DNA of 64,000 bases, from positions 62,001 to 126,000 of the forward strand of contig SCMT01000010.1 of assembly GCA_005502915.1 (NCBI GenBank). Direction: 5' to 3'. A model generated the notes under the pieces. The model saw nothing but the letters and a program-made list of their open reading frames with translations. It was not told where the DNA came from and did not search any database. Each line of letters starts with the position of its first letter. Position 1 is the first letter of the stretch. The position numbers and the translations under genes are program-made. Source of the stretch: Lysobacteraceae bacterium 2PB (GTDB lineage: Bacteria > Pseudomonadota > Gammaproteobacteria > Xanthomonadales > Xanthomonadaceae). This document shows, one piece after another, positions 1-7,899 of the stretch.

Positions 1-592
1 CGTCAGCGACGAAGCCGGCGTGACCGCCAACGTCGCCGCAGCGAAGGACTTCCTCGGCGGCCTCAATGCCGCGATCAACTGCGCCGGCATCCTCGGCGCC
101 GGCCGCGTGCTGGGCAAGGACGGCCCGATGCCGCTGTCGCAGTTCCAGACCACGGTGATGGTGAACCTGGTCGGCAGCTTCAACGTCGCCAAGGCCGCCG
201 CCCAGCTGATGCAGGCCAACGAGGCCGGCGTCGACGGCGAGCGCGGCGTGATCGTCAACACCGCCTCGGTCGCAGCCTACGAAGGCCAGATCGGCCAGGC
301 GGCCTACTCCGCCTCCAAGGGCGGCGTGGTCGGCATGACCCTGCCGATGGCGCGCGAACTGGCCCGCTTCGGCATCCGCGTGATGACCATCGCACCGGGC
401 ATCTTCTGGACGCCGATGGTCGACGGCATGCCCGAATCCGTGCAGCAGTCGCTGTCGGCCTCGATCCCGTTCCCGTCGCGCCTGGGCAAGCCGGAGGAGT
501 TCGCCGACCTCGTCGCCTACATCCTCGGCAACACCTATCTCAACGGCGAAACCATCCGCCTCGACGGCGCCACGCGCCTGGCGCCGAAGTGA
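1..592 (+). CDS. SDR family 3-hydroxyacyl-CoA dehydrogenase (type II), 5' end outside window
   Basis: C-terminal part of a short-chain dehydrogenase; the frame is open to base 2, so the true start lies left of the window. Visible SDR features are the NCAG strand motif, the catalytic serine region (NTASVAAYEG) and the YSASK Tyr/Lys pair. The C-terminal part, with IAPGIFWTPM and LNGETIRLDGA, matches the type 2 3-hydroxyacyl-CoA dehydrogenase (HSD17B10-like) group, which oxidises 3-hydroxyacyl-CoA with NAD in fatty or branched-chain acid breakdown. The stop overlaps the GTG of the next gene (GTGA), suggesting translational coupling. Family is certain; substrate is inferred. Confidence 0.85.
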   Translation, partial: VSDEAGVTANVAAAKDFLGGLNAAINCAGILGAGRVLGKDGPMPLSQFQTTVMVNLVGSFNVAKAAAQLMQANEAGVDGERGVIVNTASVAAYEGQIGQAAYSASKGGVVGMTLPMARELARFGIRVMTIAPGIFWTPMVDGMPESVQQSLSASIPFPSRLGKPEEFADLVAYILGNTYLNGETIRLDGATRLAPK

Positions 593-918
593 CCAGACCC
601 CCGTCCACCGCAGAGTCCTATCTCATCGACCGATGGCGAAGGGGAACCCGCGTCAACCCGGTATGGATCGCGCTGAAAGGCGCGATCTTTCTTGGACTTC
701 CGCTTACATTCGGTGCCGATCTCATGCGGGCGGCCGCAAGCGACACGCCGCCCGCTTTCGGCTCATCGGCTATCGTTTGCATTCCTGTCGCGGTCATCGT
801 GGCATTGACCAGCCGATGGATCATCGGTCGCATTCTGCGCAACGCGGACGGGAAGACAGCACGAAACAGCGAAGAAGCTAGCTCCTCCGTCTCCACCAAA
901 AGCTCGGATTCCCCATGA
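589..918 (+). CDS. Hypothetical small membrane protein (109 aa)
   Basis: No family recognised. The 109-residue product has two hydrophobic segments (about 26-46 and 58-80) and a polar, Ser-rich tail. GTG is taken as start because it overlaps the upstream SDR stop by four bases, and the end overlaps the next ATG by four bases (ATGA); this double overlap is the main evidence that it is translated. Codon use is less GC-biased than the neighbours (bases 781-840 hold 35 G+C of 60). Function unknown; probably inner membrane. Confidence 0.55.
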   Translation: MTRPPSTAESYLIDRWRRGTRVNPVWIALKGAIFLGLPLTFGADLMRAAASDTPPAFGSSAIVCIPVAVIVALTSRWIIGRILRNADGKTARNSEEASSSVSTKSSDSP

Positions 919-1223
919 AGCGCAACGACTTCAGCCAGTCGCAACGTACCCAGCGCTGGATCCTGCAGCGCTGGCCGGCGATCCGCGCGCAGGGCTTCGC
1001 GCGCTTCCTGCTGCTGCGCGGCCTCGCGACCTGGGGCGGGCTGATGTTCGTGGCCATGGCGATCATGGTCACCTACAAGCTCGGCACCGATCACCCGAGG
1101 CTGCCGATGCTCATCGGCATCGCCGCCGCGCTTTGCGCCTTCGGCGGCATGCTCTGGGGCGCGGCGACCTGGTGGATCAACGAACGCCTCTACCGCACCA
1201 TGCACGGTTCGCGCGACGCCTGA
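915..1223 (+). CDS. Hypothetical small membrane protein (102 aa)
   Basis: A 102-residue protein with an Arg/Gln-rich N-terminus and two transmembrane segments (about 37-54 and 63-86), ending in a short basic tail. The ATG overlaps the preceding stop, so with the SDR gene and the gene before it this forms a three-gene coupled run. No family is recognised. The positive-inside pattern suggests both termini are cytoplasmic. The next gene, the EF-P paralogue, starts 57 bases downstream and may share the transcript. Confidence 0.6.
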   Translation: MKRNDFSQSQRTQRWILQRWPAIRAQGFARFLLLRGLATWGGLMFVAMAIMVTYKLGTDHPRLPMLIGIAAALCAFGGMLWGAATWWINERLYRTMHGSRDA

Positions 1224-1280
1224 TTCCAACGGCATGACCGCACGACTTACATCCCCACAACGTCCTCCCGGATTGAAGAC

Positions 1281-1847
1281 ATGAAGGCTTACGACATCAA
1301 GAAAGGCAACGTCGTCGAATACAACGGCGGCGCCTACCAGATCCGCGACATCGAGCGCAGCTCGCCGCAGGGTCGCGGCGGCAACGTGAAGTACCGCTTC
1401 ACCATGTACAGCGTGCCCGGCGGCACCAAGCTCGACATCAGTGTCGGCGGCGACGACGACCTGAAGGAAGTCGACCTGGCGCGTCGCCAGGCGACGTTCT
1501 CTTACAAGGACGGCGACGCGTTCGTGTTCATGGACGACGAGGATTTCACGCCGTACACGCTCGACCCGGGCGCGATCGGCGATGCCGCCGGCTACATCAC
1601 CGATGGCCTCACCGGCTGCTACGTGCAGGTGATCGACGATGCCCCGGTCGGCCTGCAGCTGCCGCAGAGCGTGATTCTCGAAGTCGTCGAAACCCCGCCG
1701 GAACTCAAGGGCGGCACCGCGACCAAGCGCCCGAAGCCGGCCAGGCTCAACACCGGCATCGAGATCCAGGTGCCGGAATACATCGGCAACGGCGAGAAGG
1801 TGTGGGTCAACACCGTCACCGGCGAATTCGCGGGCCGCGCGGAATAA
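1281..1847 (+). CDS. efpL: Elongation factor P-like protein EfpL (YeiP)
   Basis: Paralogue of EF-P that binds stalled ribosomes between P and E sites and helps peptide-bond formation at proline and other difficult motifs. All three OB-like domains are present in 188 residues, the usual length. The domain I loop that reaches the peptidyl-transferase centre reads SPQGRGG, with Arg32 where E. coli YeiP/EfpL has an unmodified Arg; canonical EF-P has a modifiable Lys or Arg in a differently shaped loop. YVDG-like and EYFMD-like family motifs ([18 protein letters not shown]) and the C-terminal VNTVTGEF segment support the call. ATG start follows a 57-base gap. No modification enzyme is encoded nearby. 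Confidence 0.93.
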   Translation: MKAYDIKKGNVVEYNGGAYQIRDIERSSPQGRGGNVKYRFTMYSVPGGTKLDISVGGDDDLKEVDLARRQATFSYKDGDAFVFMDDEDFTPYTLDPGAIGDAAGYITDGLTGCYVQVIDDAPVGLQLPQSVILEVVETPPELKGGTATKRPKPARLNTGIEIQVPEYIGNGEKVWVNTVTGEFAGRAE

Positions 1848-1912
1848 CGCAGGTCTCATCGAGCAACCCGCACCACCGCCTCGTGCGGTGCGTGCGCGGC
1901 GTTCGCCGACAC

Positions 1913-1937
1913 AGCCGATGCCGATAGGGCATCGGCT
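1913..1937. terminator. Hairpin between convergent efpL and Nudix genes
   Basis: A 10-bp perfect stem (1913-1922 with 1928-1937) and a 5-base loop lie between two convergent genes and overlap the Nudix stop codon. There is no clear T-run on either side, so it is only a candidate bidirectional terminator. Confidence 0.4.
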
Positions 1938-2511
1938 AGACGCGTCGGCTCACCCATTTCACGGCCATGCGGCGGATCGACGGATCGGTGGCCGGGTCGT
2001 CCAGCATCGGCGCGATCTTGCGCCAGGCGAGCGCATGCGATTCGTCGCTGACCACGAAGGCTTCGCTGCTGGTGGTGCGCACCACATAGCGCACGTCGTA
2101 ATGCCAGTGCCCGGGCACATCCTTGCGCTCGGGAATCCAGTGTCGATCGATGTCGAAGATCCCGCCCTCGACGACCAGTGCAGCCAGGCCCGACTCCTCT
2201 TCCGCTTCCTTCAGCGCCACCGCCGCGAGGTCGCGATCGCCATCGGCATGCCCGCCGAGCTGCAGCCACCGATCGAGCTTGCGGTGATGCGTCATCAGCA
2301 GATGCGTGCCCGCTGCGTTCACCAGCCACGCTGATCCGGTGAAGTGTCCATCGAGACGTTCGCGGACATAGGGATCGGCAGGATCGGCAGCCAGCGCGAG
2401 GAACTGCGCGACGACCTCGGCCTCCATCGGCCATACGGCAGCGTAGCGTTCAAGATCCGCAACAAGCGATGCGCGATCGACATACGAAAAGGTCATGTTG
2501 CAGTGCACCAT
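1936..2511 (-). CDS. Nudix hydrolase
   Basis: Nudix fold hydrolase of 191 residues, the class that cleaves nucleoside diphosphates linked to another group. The Nudix box is seen as GGHADGDRDLAAVALKEAEE followed by ESGL: the key G, the KEAEEE metal-binding core and the final GL are in place, while the first conserved Glu is Arg and the usual REU Arg is Lys. The GGHADGD form is typical of a subfamily often annotated only as Nudix hydrolase; substrate is not predictable. The first ATG is used; an ATG five codons later (2496) is equally possible because neither has a clear ribosome site. Confidence 0.85.
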   Translation of the reverse strand: MVHCNMTFSYVDRASLVADLERYAAVWPMEAEVVAQFLALAADPADPYVRERLDGHFTGSAWLVNAAGTHLLMTHHRKLDRWLQLGGHADGDRDLAAVALKEAEEESGLAALVVEGGIFDIDRHWIPERKDVPGHWHYDVRYVVRTTSSEAFVVSDESHALAWRKIAPMLDDPATDPSIRRMAVKWVSRRV

Positions 2512-2673
2512 CGCCAGTCAGAGAGGACCCGCGCATTATCCGCTGCAGGCCTGTCTTGCGCCTCATCGCGGACAAAGGGTAAGGTGCCGGGCTGCTTCCG
2601 CGCCCGAGGAATGGGCAGGGCATCCGGCTTCTTTCCGGCGACACCAACCAGTATCAAGTGAGGGGAATCCACA

Positions 2674-4197
2674 ATGGCGAGCGCTCCTAAGCCTGCTCTT
2701 CTCCAGCGCATCCTGATGCGCAAGAGCGTCGAGCAGGTGCAACGGGAATCCGAAACCAGTCAGCTCAAGCGCACGCTTGGCCCCTGGAACCTGGTCTTCC
2801 TCGGCATCGGCTGCATCATCGGTGCCGGCATCTTCGTCCGCACCGGCAACGCCGCGGCGCTCCACGCAGGTCCGGCGGTGCTGATCTCGTTCCTCATCGC
2901 AGGCATCGTCTGCGCGCTCGCCGGCCTGTGCTACGCCGAGCTGTCGTCGACCCTGCCCGTGTCGGGCTCGGCTTACACCTACAGCTACACCACCATCGGC
3001 GAGTTCGCCGCCTGGATCATGGGTGGCCTGCTGCTCCTGGAATACGGCCTGGCCGCCTCGGTGGTGGCCGTCGGGTGGTCGGGCTACATGGTCAGCCTGC
3101 TCGCCGACCTCAGCATCGTGATACCACCGGAACTCACCGGCCCGTACGGACATGCGCTCATCCGCGATGGCAAGCCGGTCCTCGATGCGATGGGCAATCC
3201 GGTCACCACGCTGTTCAACCTGCCGGCCTTCCTCGTCTGCTTCGCACTGGCCGCGCTGCTGGTGATCGGCGTGTCGGAAAGCGCGAAGGTCAACAACATC
3301 ATCGTCGCGATCAAGACCAGCGTGATCATCGCCTTCATCGTGATCGTGGGCTGGTACGTGATCCAGCACTTCGACACCCTCAAGGCCAACTGGGATCCCT
3401 TCATCCCCGAAGCCACCGGCGAGAAGGGCGAGTTCGGCTGGGGCGGCATCCTGCGCGCCGCGTCCATCGTGTTCTTCGCCTACATTGGCTTCGAGGCGGT
3501 GTCGACGGCCGGCCAGGAAGCGAAGAACCCGAAGCGTGACATGCCCATCGGCATCATCGGCTCGCTGCTGGTCTGCACCATCCTGTACATCCTGGTGTCG
3601 ATCGTCCTGACCCTGATGGTCAACTACAAGATGCTGAACGTGCCCGACCCGGTCGCGGTCGCGGTCGACGCTCTCGGTCCGGAGTGGAGCTGGTTCGCCA
3701 AGACCATCAAGATCGGCGCGATCATCGGCCTGACCTCGGTCATCCTGGTGCTGATGTACGGCCAGACCCGCATCTTCTACACCATGGCGCGCGACGGCCT
3801 GCTGCCCCGCGTGTTCTCGACGGTGCATCCGAAGTTCAAGACGCCGTGGATCAACACGATCCTCGTCGGCCTGATCACGGCCTCCGCCGCCGCCTTCTTC
3901 GACATCAACACCCTCGGCGACATGACCTCTGTCGGCACCCTCGCCGCCTTCGGCATCGTCTGCCTGTCCGTGATCTGGCTGCGTACCACGCATCCGGAAA
4001 TCCCGCGCGGCTTCCGCGTGCCGCTGTATCCGGTGCTGCCGGCCGTCGGCATCATTGCCTGCTTCGCGCTGATCTTCACAGTCGAAACCCGCGTGCTGAT
4101 CTTCTTCGGGTGGTATGCGATCGCCGCGATCGTGCTGTACTTCGTCTACGGCATGCGCAACTCGCAGCTGCAGAAGGGCGAAGCGCAGCTGGATTGA
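2674..4197 (+). CDS. APC-superfamily amino acid permease (cationic amino acid transporter type)
   Basis: Inner-membrane amino acid transporter of 507 residues with about 12 transmembrane helices. The first helix carries the unwound substrate-binding motif IGAGIFV, helix 3 the conserved CYAELSSTLPVSGSAY segment, and helix 6 the FFAYIGFEAVST motif followed by EAKNPKRDMP, all typical of the eukaryotic-like CAT / bacterial YfnA group. Basic or small neutral amino acids are likely substrates by family. The ATG follows an AGGGG ribosome site. It stands alone, transcribed away from the Nudix gene and ended by the strong hairpin at 4227-4254. Confidence 0.9.
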   Translation: MASAPKPALLQRILMRKSVEQVQRESETSQLKRTLGPWNLVFLGIGCIIGAGIFVRTGNAAALHAGPAVLISFLIAGIVCALAGLCYAELSSTLPVSGSAYTYSYTTIGEFAAWIMGGLLLLEYGLAASVVAVGWSGYMVSLLADLSIVIPPELTGPYGHALIRDGKPVLDAMGNPVTTLFNLPAFLVCFALAALLVIGVSESAKVNNIIVAIKTSVIIAFIVIVGWYVIQHFDTLKANWDPFIPEATGEKGEFGWGGILRAASIVFFAYIGFEAVSTAGQEAKNPKRDMPIGIIGSLLVCTILYILVSIVLTLMVNYKMLNVPDPVAVAVDALGPEWSWFAKTIKIGAIIGLTSVILVLMYGQTRIFYTMARDGLLPRVFSTVHPKFKTPWINTILVGLITASAAAFFDINTLGDMTSVGTLAAFGIVCLSVIWLRTTHPEIPRGFRVPLYPVLPAVGIIACFALIFTVETRVLIFFGWYAIAAIVLYFVYGMRNSQLQKGEAQLD

Positions 4198-4226
4198 TGG
4201 CGCGATCCCGCATCGGCAACGCAAAC

Positions 4227-4254
4227 AGGAAGCCCCGCGAAAGCGGGGCTTCCT
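4227..4254. terminator. Strong hairpin with GAAA tetraloop between convergent genes
   Basis: Perfect 12-bp stem (4227-4238 with 4243-4254) closed by a GAAA loop, placed between the permease gene and the convergent HiPIP gene. The outer stem ends in AGG/CCT rather than a T-run, so termination efficiency is uncertain, but position and stability fit a bidirectional terminator. Confidence 0.65.
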
Positions 4255-4276
4255 GCATTCCGGCGGGCGGAAAACC

Positions 4277-4606
4277 TCAAGGCTTCTTCGCCCAGGCGCT
4301 GCACCAGCCCTTGGCGGCCACGGTGTTCTTCGGGAACAGCGTGCACGGGCCGTAGGCCTGGCCCTTCGCGCCCTTGAAGAAGTTGCAGTTGGCGCAGTTG
4401 CTGCCGGCCTTGAACGCGGCGTGCTTCACGGCCGCGGCGTTCTCGGTGTAGGCCAGCGCCTTGGCGGCGGCATCGGTCGCCGGCAGCTTGGGCAGCGCGG
4501 CCGGGGCTGCGGCTCCGGCGGAGGCCGTGCGCAATGCGAGCGGGGCGGTGGCGGCGGTGACCAGGGCGATGGTCAGGAAACGGCGGCGGGAGGCATCGTG
4601 GCTCAT
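4277..4606 (-). CDS. High-potential iron-sulfur protein (HiPIP), Tat-exported
   Basis: Small periplasmic electron carrier with one [4Fe-4S] cluster. The N-terminus has a twin-arginine signal (RRRFL) followed by a hydrophobic stretch and an Ala-rich cleavage region near residue 31. The mature part holds the four cluster cysteines Cys71, Cys74, Cys88 and Cys102, in the CxxC-x13-C-x13-C spacing of HiPIPs, and a final GWCSAW motif. HiPIPs donate electrons to terminal oxidases or photosynthetic reaction centres; no photosynthesis gene is present here, so a respiratory role is inferred. It is a single-gene unit facing the permease terminator. Confidence 0.93.
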   Translation of the reverse strand: MSHDASRRRFLTIALVTAATAPLALRTASAGAAAPAALPKLPATDAAAKALAYTENAAAVKHAAFKAGSNCANCNFFKGAKGQAYGPCTLFPKNTVAAKGWCSAWAKKP

Positions 4607-4731
4607 GTGGCTGGGATCCTGTGGGGAGACTGGCGCCAGTCTGTCGCGGGAAGCCGTCGAGGACCTTGAGCCCGATCAAACCCGGGCGCGGTATCCTTGC
4701 GCCCCTCGCAACGACACCAGGTGCAGTCCGC

Positions 4732-5391
4732 ATGCAGGACCACGAACGGGCCGCCCGCCAATCCCTGATCGACCACTGCTGCGCGATGAACGCCAGCGGC
4801 CTGTCCCTCGGCAAGTCCGGCAACGCCAGCCTGCGCTGGGGCGACGGCCTGCTGATCACCCCCACCGGCCGCGCCTACGACCGCCTGCAGCCGGAGGACA
4901 TCGTCTTCCTCGACGCCGACGGCGGCTGCGCCCCGGGCCAGCTGATCCCGTCCAGCGAATGGCGCTTCCACTGCGACATCCTGCGCGCCTACCCGCAGGC
5001 CAACGCGGTCGTCCACGTCCACTCGACCTACGCCACCGCCCTCGCCTGCCTGGGCGAAGGCATCCCGGCCTTCCACTACATGGTCGCTGTGGCCGGCGGC
5101 GCGGAAATCCCGTGCGCCGACTACGCCACCTTCGGCACCGCCGAGCTGTCCGACAACGTGCTGCGCGTGCTCCACGGCGAGTTCAAGGCCTGCCTGATGG
5201 CGAACCACGGCCAGGTGGCGATCGGCAAGACCCTCGCCGACGCCTACGCGCTGGCCCACGAGGTCGAGAACCTCGCCCGCCAGTACATGCTCGCGCGCAG
5301 CCTCGGCCCGACCCGCAACCTGCCGGCCGAGGAAATGGCCCGGGTGGTCGAGAAGTTCAGGTCCTACGGCCAGCAGCGCTCGGACGACTGA
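4732..5391 (+). CDS. Class II aldolase/adducin family protein (fuculose-phosphate aldolase-like)
   Basis: Zinc-dependent class II aldolase fold of 219 residues. The presumed active-site acid Glu76 (SSEW), zinc ligands His95 and His97 (HVHST) and His159 (ANHGQ) are all present, matching L-fuculose-1-phosphate aldolase and relatives. ATG at 4732 is chosen because the family begins just after it; the frame is open further left but the extra residues look non-coding. It lies directly upstream of mtnB, a member of the same superfamily, so a role near methylthioribulose or methylthio-pentose metabolism is possible (inference). Exact substrate unknown. Confidence 0.85.
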   Translation: MQDHERAARQSLIDHCCAMNASGLSLGKSGNASLRWGDGLLITPTGRAYDRLQPEDIVFLDADGGCAPGQLIPSSEWRFHCDILRAYPQANAVVHVHSTYATALACLGEGIPAFHYMVAVAGGAEIPCADYATFGTAELSDNVLRVLHGEFKACLMANHGQVAIGKTLADAYALAHEVENLARQYMLARSLGPTRNLPAEEMARVVEKFRSYGQQRSDD

Positions 5392-5469
5392 GTCGCTGCC
5401 GTCGTTCCGGCTCACCCCGGAATCGTCTGGGCACGAAGGTCTGCTCGCGGCATGGCGACGGAAAGCTTC

Positions 5470-5542
5470 GTCATCCTCGCGCAAGCGAGGACCCAGGCAT
5501 CAGCCGCGATCAAGCATGGGTCCTCGCTTGCGCGAGGATGAC
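5470..5542. repeat. REP-like palindrome, 26-bp arms
   Basis: Two perfect inverted arms of 26 bases (5470-5495 and 5517-5542) separated by 21 bases. The arm begins GTCATCC and contains GCGAGGACC, the same architecture as the palindrome at 9564-9647. It fills much of the 231-base gap between the two class II aldolase genes. Intergenic dispersed palindromes of this kind are common in this family of bacteria. Confidence 0.85.
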
Positions 5543-5622
5543 ATGTTCTTCATTCCATTCAGGAATAAGAGGCGCCCAAGGGTCCATATGGCAGCGGGAA
5601 CGGGTCCGCTACACTGCGCGCC

Positions 5623-6270
5623 ATGAACGCCCCCACCTCCGCCCCCGCCTTCGACCACAACCTGTACGCCGGTTGTGCCGCCCAGATCGTCTCGCACACC
5701 CGCGAGCTCGCCGCCAAGGGCTGGACGCCGGCCACCGCCGGCAATTTCTCGATCCGGATGAGCGCCGACCTGGCCGCGATCACCATCTCCGGCAAGGACA
5801 AGGGTCGCCTCAGCGAAGCCGACATCATGGTCGTCGACATGGACAACCAGCCGGTGGCCACGCACCACCGGCCCTCGGCCGAGACAGCCCTGCATACCCA
5901 TCTCTACCGCCGCTACCCGGACGTCGGCGCCGTCCTGCACACCCACTCGCCCACCCAGACCATCGCCGGGCTGCTCTACGCGCCCGAGGGCCGCGTGCGC
6001 CTGCAGGGCTACGAACTGTTCAAGGCCCTGCGCGGCCACACCACGCACGAGAAGACCTTCGACCTGCCGGTCGTGCCGAACTCGCAGGACATGGACGAGC
6101 TGACCGCCAGCGTCGACGCCGTGCTGACCGAGCCGAACACCTGGGGCTACCTGATCGCCGGCCACGGCCTGTACGCCTGGGGCAAGGACATCTCGGAAGC
6201 CCGGCGCCACCTGGACGCCTTCGAATTCATGCTCGGCTGCGAACTGGAAATGCGCCGGCTGCGCGGCTGA
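5623..6270 (+). CDS. mtnB: Methylthioribulose-1-phosphate dehydratase
   Basis: Methionine-salvage enzyme removing water from 5-methylthioribulose-1-phosphate to give the diketo phosphate used by MtnC. The class II aldolase fold of 215 residues is complete: Glu87, His106 and His108 (HTHSP) and His181 (AGHGLYAWG) supply the metal site and acid/base. The GLYAWG motif is characteristic of MtnB rather than of aldolases. mtnD and mtnC follow, giving the last part of the pathway. An ATG with the adjacent AGCGCC leader at 5623 is used; no strong ribosome site is visible. Confidence 0.92.
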   Translation: MNAPTSAPAFDHNLYAGCAAQIVSHTRELAAKGWTPATAGNFSIRMSADLAAITISGKDKGRLSEADIMVVDMDNQPVATHHRPSAETALHTHLYRRYPDVGAVLHTHSPTQTIAGLLYAPEGRVRLQGYELFKALRGHTTHEKTFDLPVVPNSQDMDELTASVDAVLTEPNTWGYLIAGHGLYAWGKDISEARRHLDAFEFMLGCELEMRRLRG

Positions 6271-6292
6271 GCCGACGCTCCTTGCTTTTCGC

Positions 6293-6365
6293 AGGAGGGC
6301 CTTCAGGCCCGAGCTCTTGATCCGGCTTTTCCAACAATCAAGAGCTCGGGCCTGAAGGCCCTCCT
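6293..6365. repeat. REP-like palindrome, 29-bp arms
   Basis: Perfect inverted arms of 29 bases (6293-6321 and 6337-6365) around a 15-base loop, located between mtnB and mtnD. The outer part AGGAGGGCCTTCAGGCCC resembles the AGGAGCGGCTTCAGCC type of repeat found between genes in pseudomonads and xanthomonads. A decayed relative lies at 56727-56842. It could also act as an mRNA stabiliser or terminator between the two genes. Confidence 0.85.
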
Positions 6366-6454
6366 ACAATGCAGAACCCTGCGTTTCATGCATTGAACCA
6401 CCCCCTCCCCTGCCCCATGATCGGCAGGCCCCACGCCATCCACGGATCACCGCC

Positions 6455-7012
6455 ATGAGCCGCCTGCGCATCTTCGCCGACGACCGCCCCGACACCCCGC
6501 TGTCGGTCAGCCACGACCATGCCGACATCGCCGCCAGCCTGAAGGCCATCGGCGTCGACTTCGAGCAGTGGCAGGCCGCGCAGCCGATCCAGCCCGGCGA
6601 CGCGCCGGAGACCATCATCGCCGCCTACCAGGCCGACATCGACCGCATCAGCGCCGCGCGCGGCTTCACCACCATCGACGTGGTCAGCATCGCGCCGGAC
6701 AACCCGAACCGCGAGGCGATGCGCACCAAATTCCTCGACGAGCACTACCACGTCGAGGACGAAGTCCGCTTCTTCGTCGCCGGCTCCGGCCTGTTCAGCC
6801 TGCACGTCGACGGCAAGGTCTACGAAGTCCTGTGCGAAGCCGGCGACCTGATCTCGGTGCCCGACAAGACCACGCACTGGTTCGACATGGGCCCGGAACC
6901 GAGCTTCGTCGCCATCCGCTTCTTCCAGCAGCCCGACGGCTGGGTCGGTCATTTCACCGGCACCGACATCGCGCAGCGGTTTCCGCGGTACGAGGTCGGA
7001 CAGGCGGGTTGA
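6455..7012 (+). CDS. mtnD: Acireductone dioxygenase
   Basis: Metal-dependent ARD of the methionine salvage pathway: with Fe(II) it cleaves acireductone to 2-keto-4-methylthiobutyrate and formate (with Ni(II) an off-pathway product forms). The cupin fold of 185 residues shows all four metal ligands: His97, His99 and Glu103 in HYHVEDE, and His141 in TTHWFDMG. Positions match those of characterised bacterial ARDs within one residue. It sits between mtnB and mtnC, although a membrane protein and a macro-domain gene separate it from mtnC. Confidence 0.96.
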   Translation: MSRLRIFADDRPDTPLSVSHDHADIAASLKAIGVDFEQWQAAQPIQPGDAPETIIAAYQADIDRISAARGFTTIDVVSIAPDNPNREAMRTKFLDEHYHVEDEVRFFVAGSGLFSLHVDGKVYEVLCEAGDLISVPDKTTHWFDMGPEPSFVAIRFFQQPDGWVGHFTGTDIAQRFPRYEVGQAG

Positions 7013-7064
7013 TGCACGTCGAACTCGCAGGCTGGATCATCGACCCAGACTACGGGGCCTGCCA

Positions 7065-7418
7065 ATGGACATGACTTCACTGTTTCTGCGCACCATGATT
7101 GTCGCGCTGGCAGCAACTTTCATGCTTGTCGGATATACGCACCTACTGATTGCTTTCGGGCGAATCGGCGCAGCGTGGTTGCGGATCACGTTGTCTACTG
7201 CCTCGTGGCTGACGGTCAGCGCCGTCTGTCTCGCTGGCGTCTTGTATCTGCTGCCTGAAAAGGGTGATGCAATGACTTCCATGTCCACATCCGATCTTGT
7301 CTTTCGCTTGGCGTGCATCATGTCCGCCTTCGCACCTGGGCTGTTCTACATCCATAAACGTCGAGAAGCGCTGCAGCGAGCAGGCTTCTTCATGCCTCGA
7401 CCGGATCACCCGGGCTGA
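7065..7418 (+). CDS. Hypothetical three-helix membrane protein (117 aa)
   Basis: Unrecognised 117-residue protein with three hydrophobic segments (about 7-31, 40-63 and 84-99) and a basic C-terminal tail (HKRREALQR). Base composition differs from the mtn genes around it: 31 G+C of 60 at 7081-7140 and 30 of 60 at 7261-7320, against 40 of 60 at 6661-6720 in mtnD. It therefore looks like a recent insertion. Start could be Met1 or Met3. It ends 8 bases before the macro-domain gene. Confidence 0.6.
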   Translation: MDMTSLFLRTMIVALAATFMLVGYTHLLIAFGRIGAAWLRITLSTASWLTVSAVCLAGVLYLLPEKGDAMTSMSTSDLVFRLACIMSAFAPGLFYIHKRREALQRAGFFMPRPDHPG

Positions 7419-7426
7419 CAAACGAT

Positions 7427-7882
7427 ATGCGCATCATCGAAGGCAACCTGCTGGACCTCGCGATGGAGGGCGAATTCGACGTCATCGTGCACGGCTGCAA
7501 CTGCCAGTGCACGATGGGTGCAGGAATCGCGCGCACCATCAAAAAGCATTTTCCCGAAGCACACGACGCAGATCTGGCGACGCCGAAGGCTGCCCGCGAC
7601 AAACTCGGCACGATCTCGTTCGCCCGGATCGTTCGACCTGCAGCGGAATTCGTGATCGTGAACGCCTACACCCAGTTCCACTGGCAAGGCAGCGGTCTCA
7701 AGGCAGACTACGATGCGATCAAACGGGCGATGCTCGAGGTCAAGGCCCGCTTTTCGGGTCTGCGGATCGGCTATCCGCTGATCGGCGCAGGCCTGGCAGG
7801 CGGCGACTGGAACATCATTGCGCCGCTGATCGACGAAGCACTCGCGGGGGAAGACCACACCCTCGTACGATACGTCCCGTAA
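7427..7882 (+). CDS. Macro domain (ADP-ribose-binding) protein
   Basis: Stand-alone macro domain of 151 residues. The N-terminal IIEGNLLD strand, the [13 protein letters not shown] loop and the GAGLAGGDW phosphate loop are the ADP-ribose-binding elements; macro proteins of this short type remove ADP-ribose-1''-phosphate or mono-ADP-ribose. The catalytic-type Asn in the first loop is present. It is transcribed with the membrane protein just upstream (8-base gap) and lies 17 bases before mtnC. Its presence inside a methionine-salvage cluster is unexpected and, with the AT-richer sequence before it, suggests a transferred pair. Confidence 0.85.
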   Translation: MRIIEGNLLDLAMEGEFDVIVHGCNCQCTMGAGIARTIKKHFPEAHDADLATPKAARDKLGTISFARIVRPAAEFVIVNAYTQFHWQGSGLKADYDAIKRAMLEVKARFSGLRIGYPLIGAGLAGGDWNIIAPLIDEALAGEDHTLVRYVP

Positions 7883-7899
7883 CCGCCCAGAACCGAACC

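Noticed and set aside
2563-4224. 553-codon minus-strand frame opposite the amino acid permease
   Set aside because: Antisense, His/Asp/Arg-rich, no domain.
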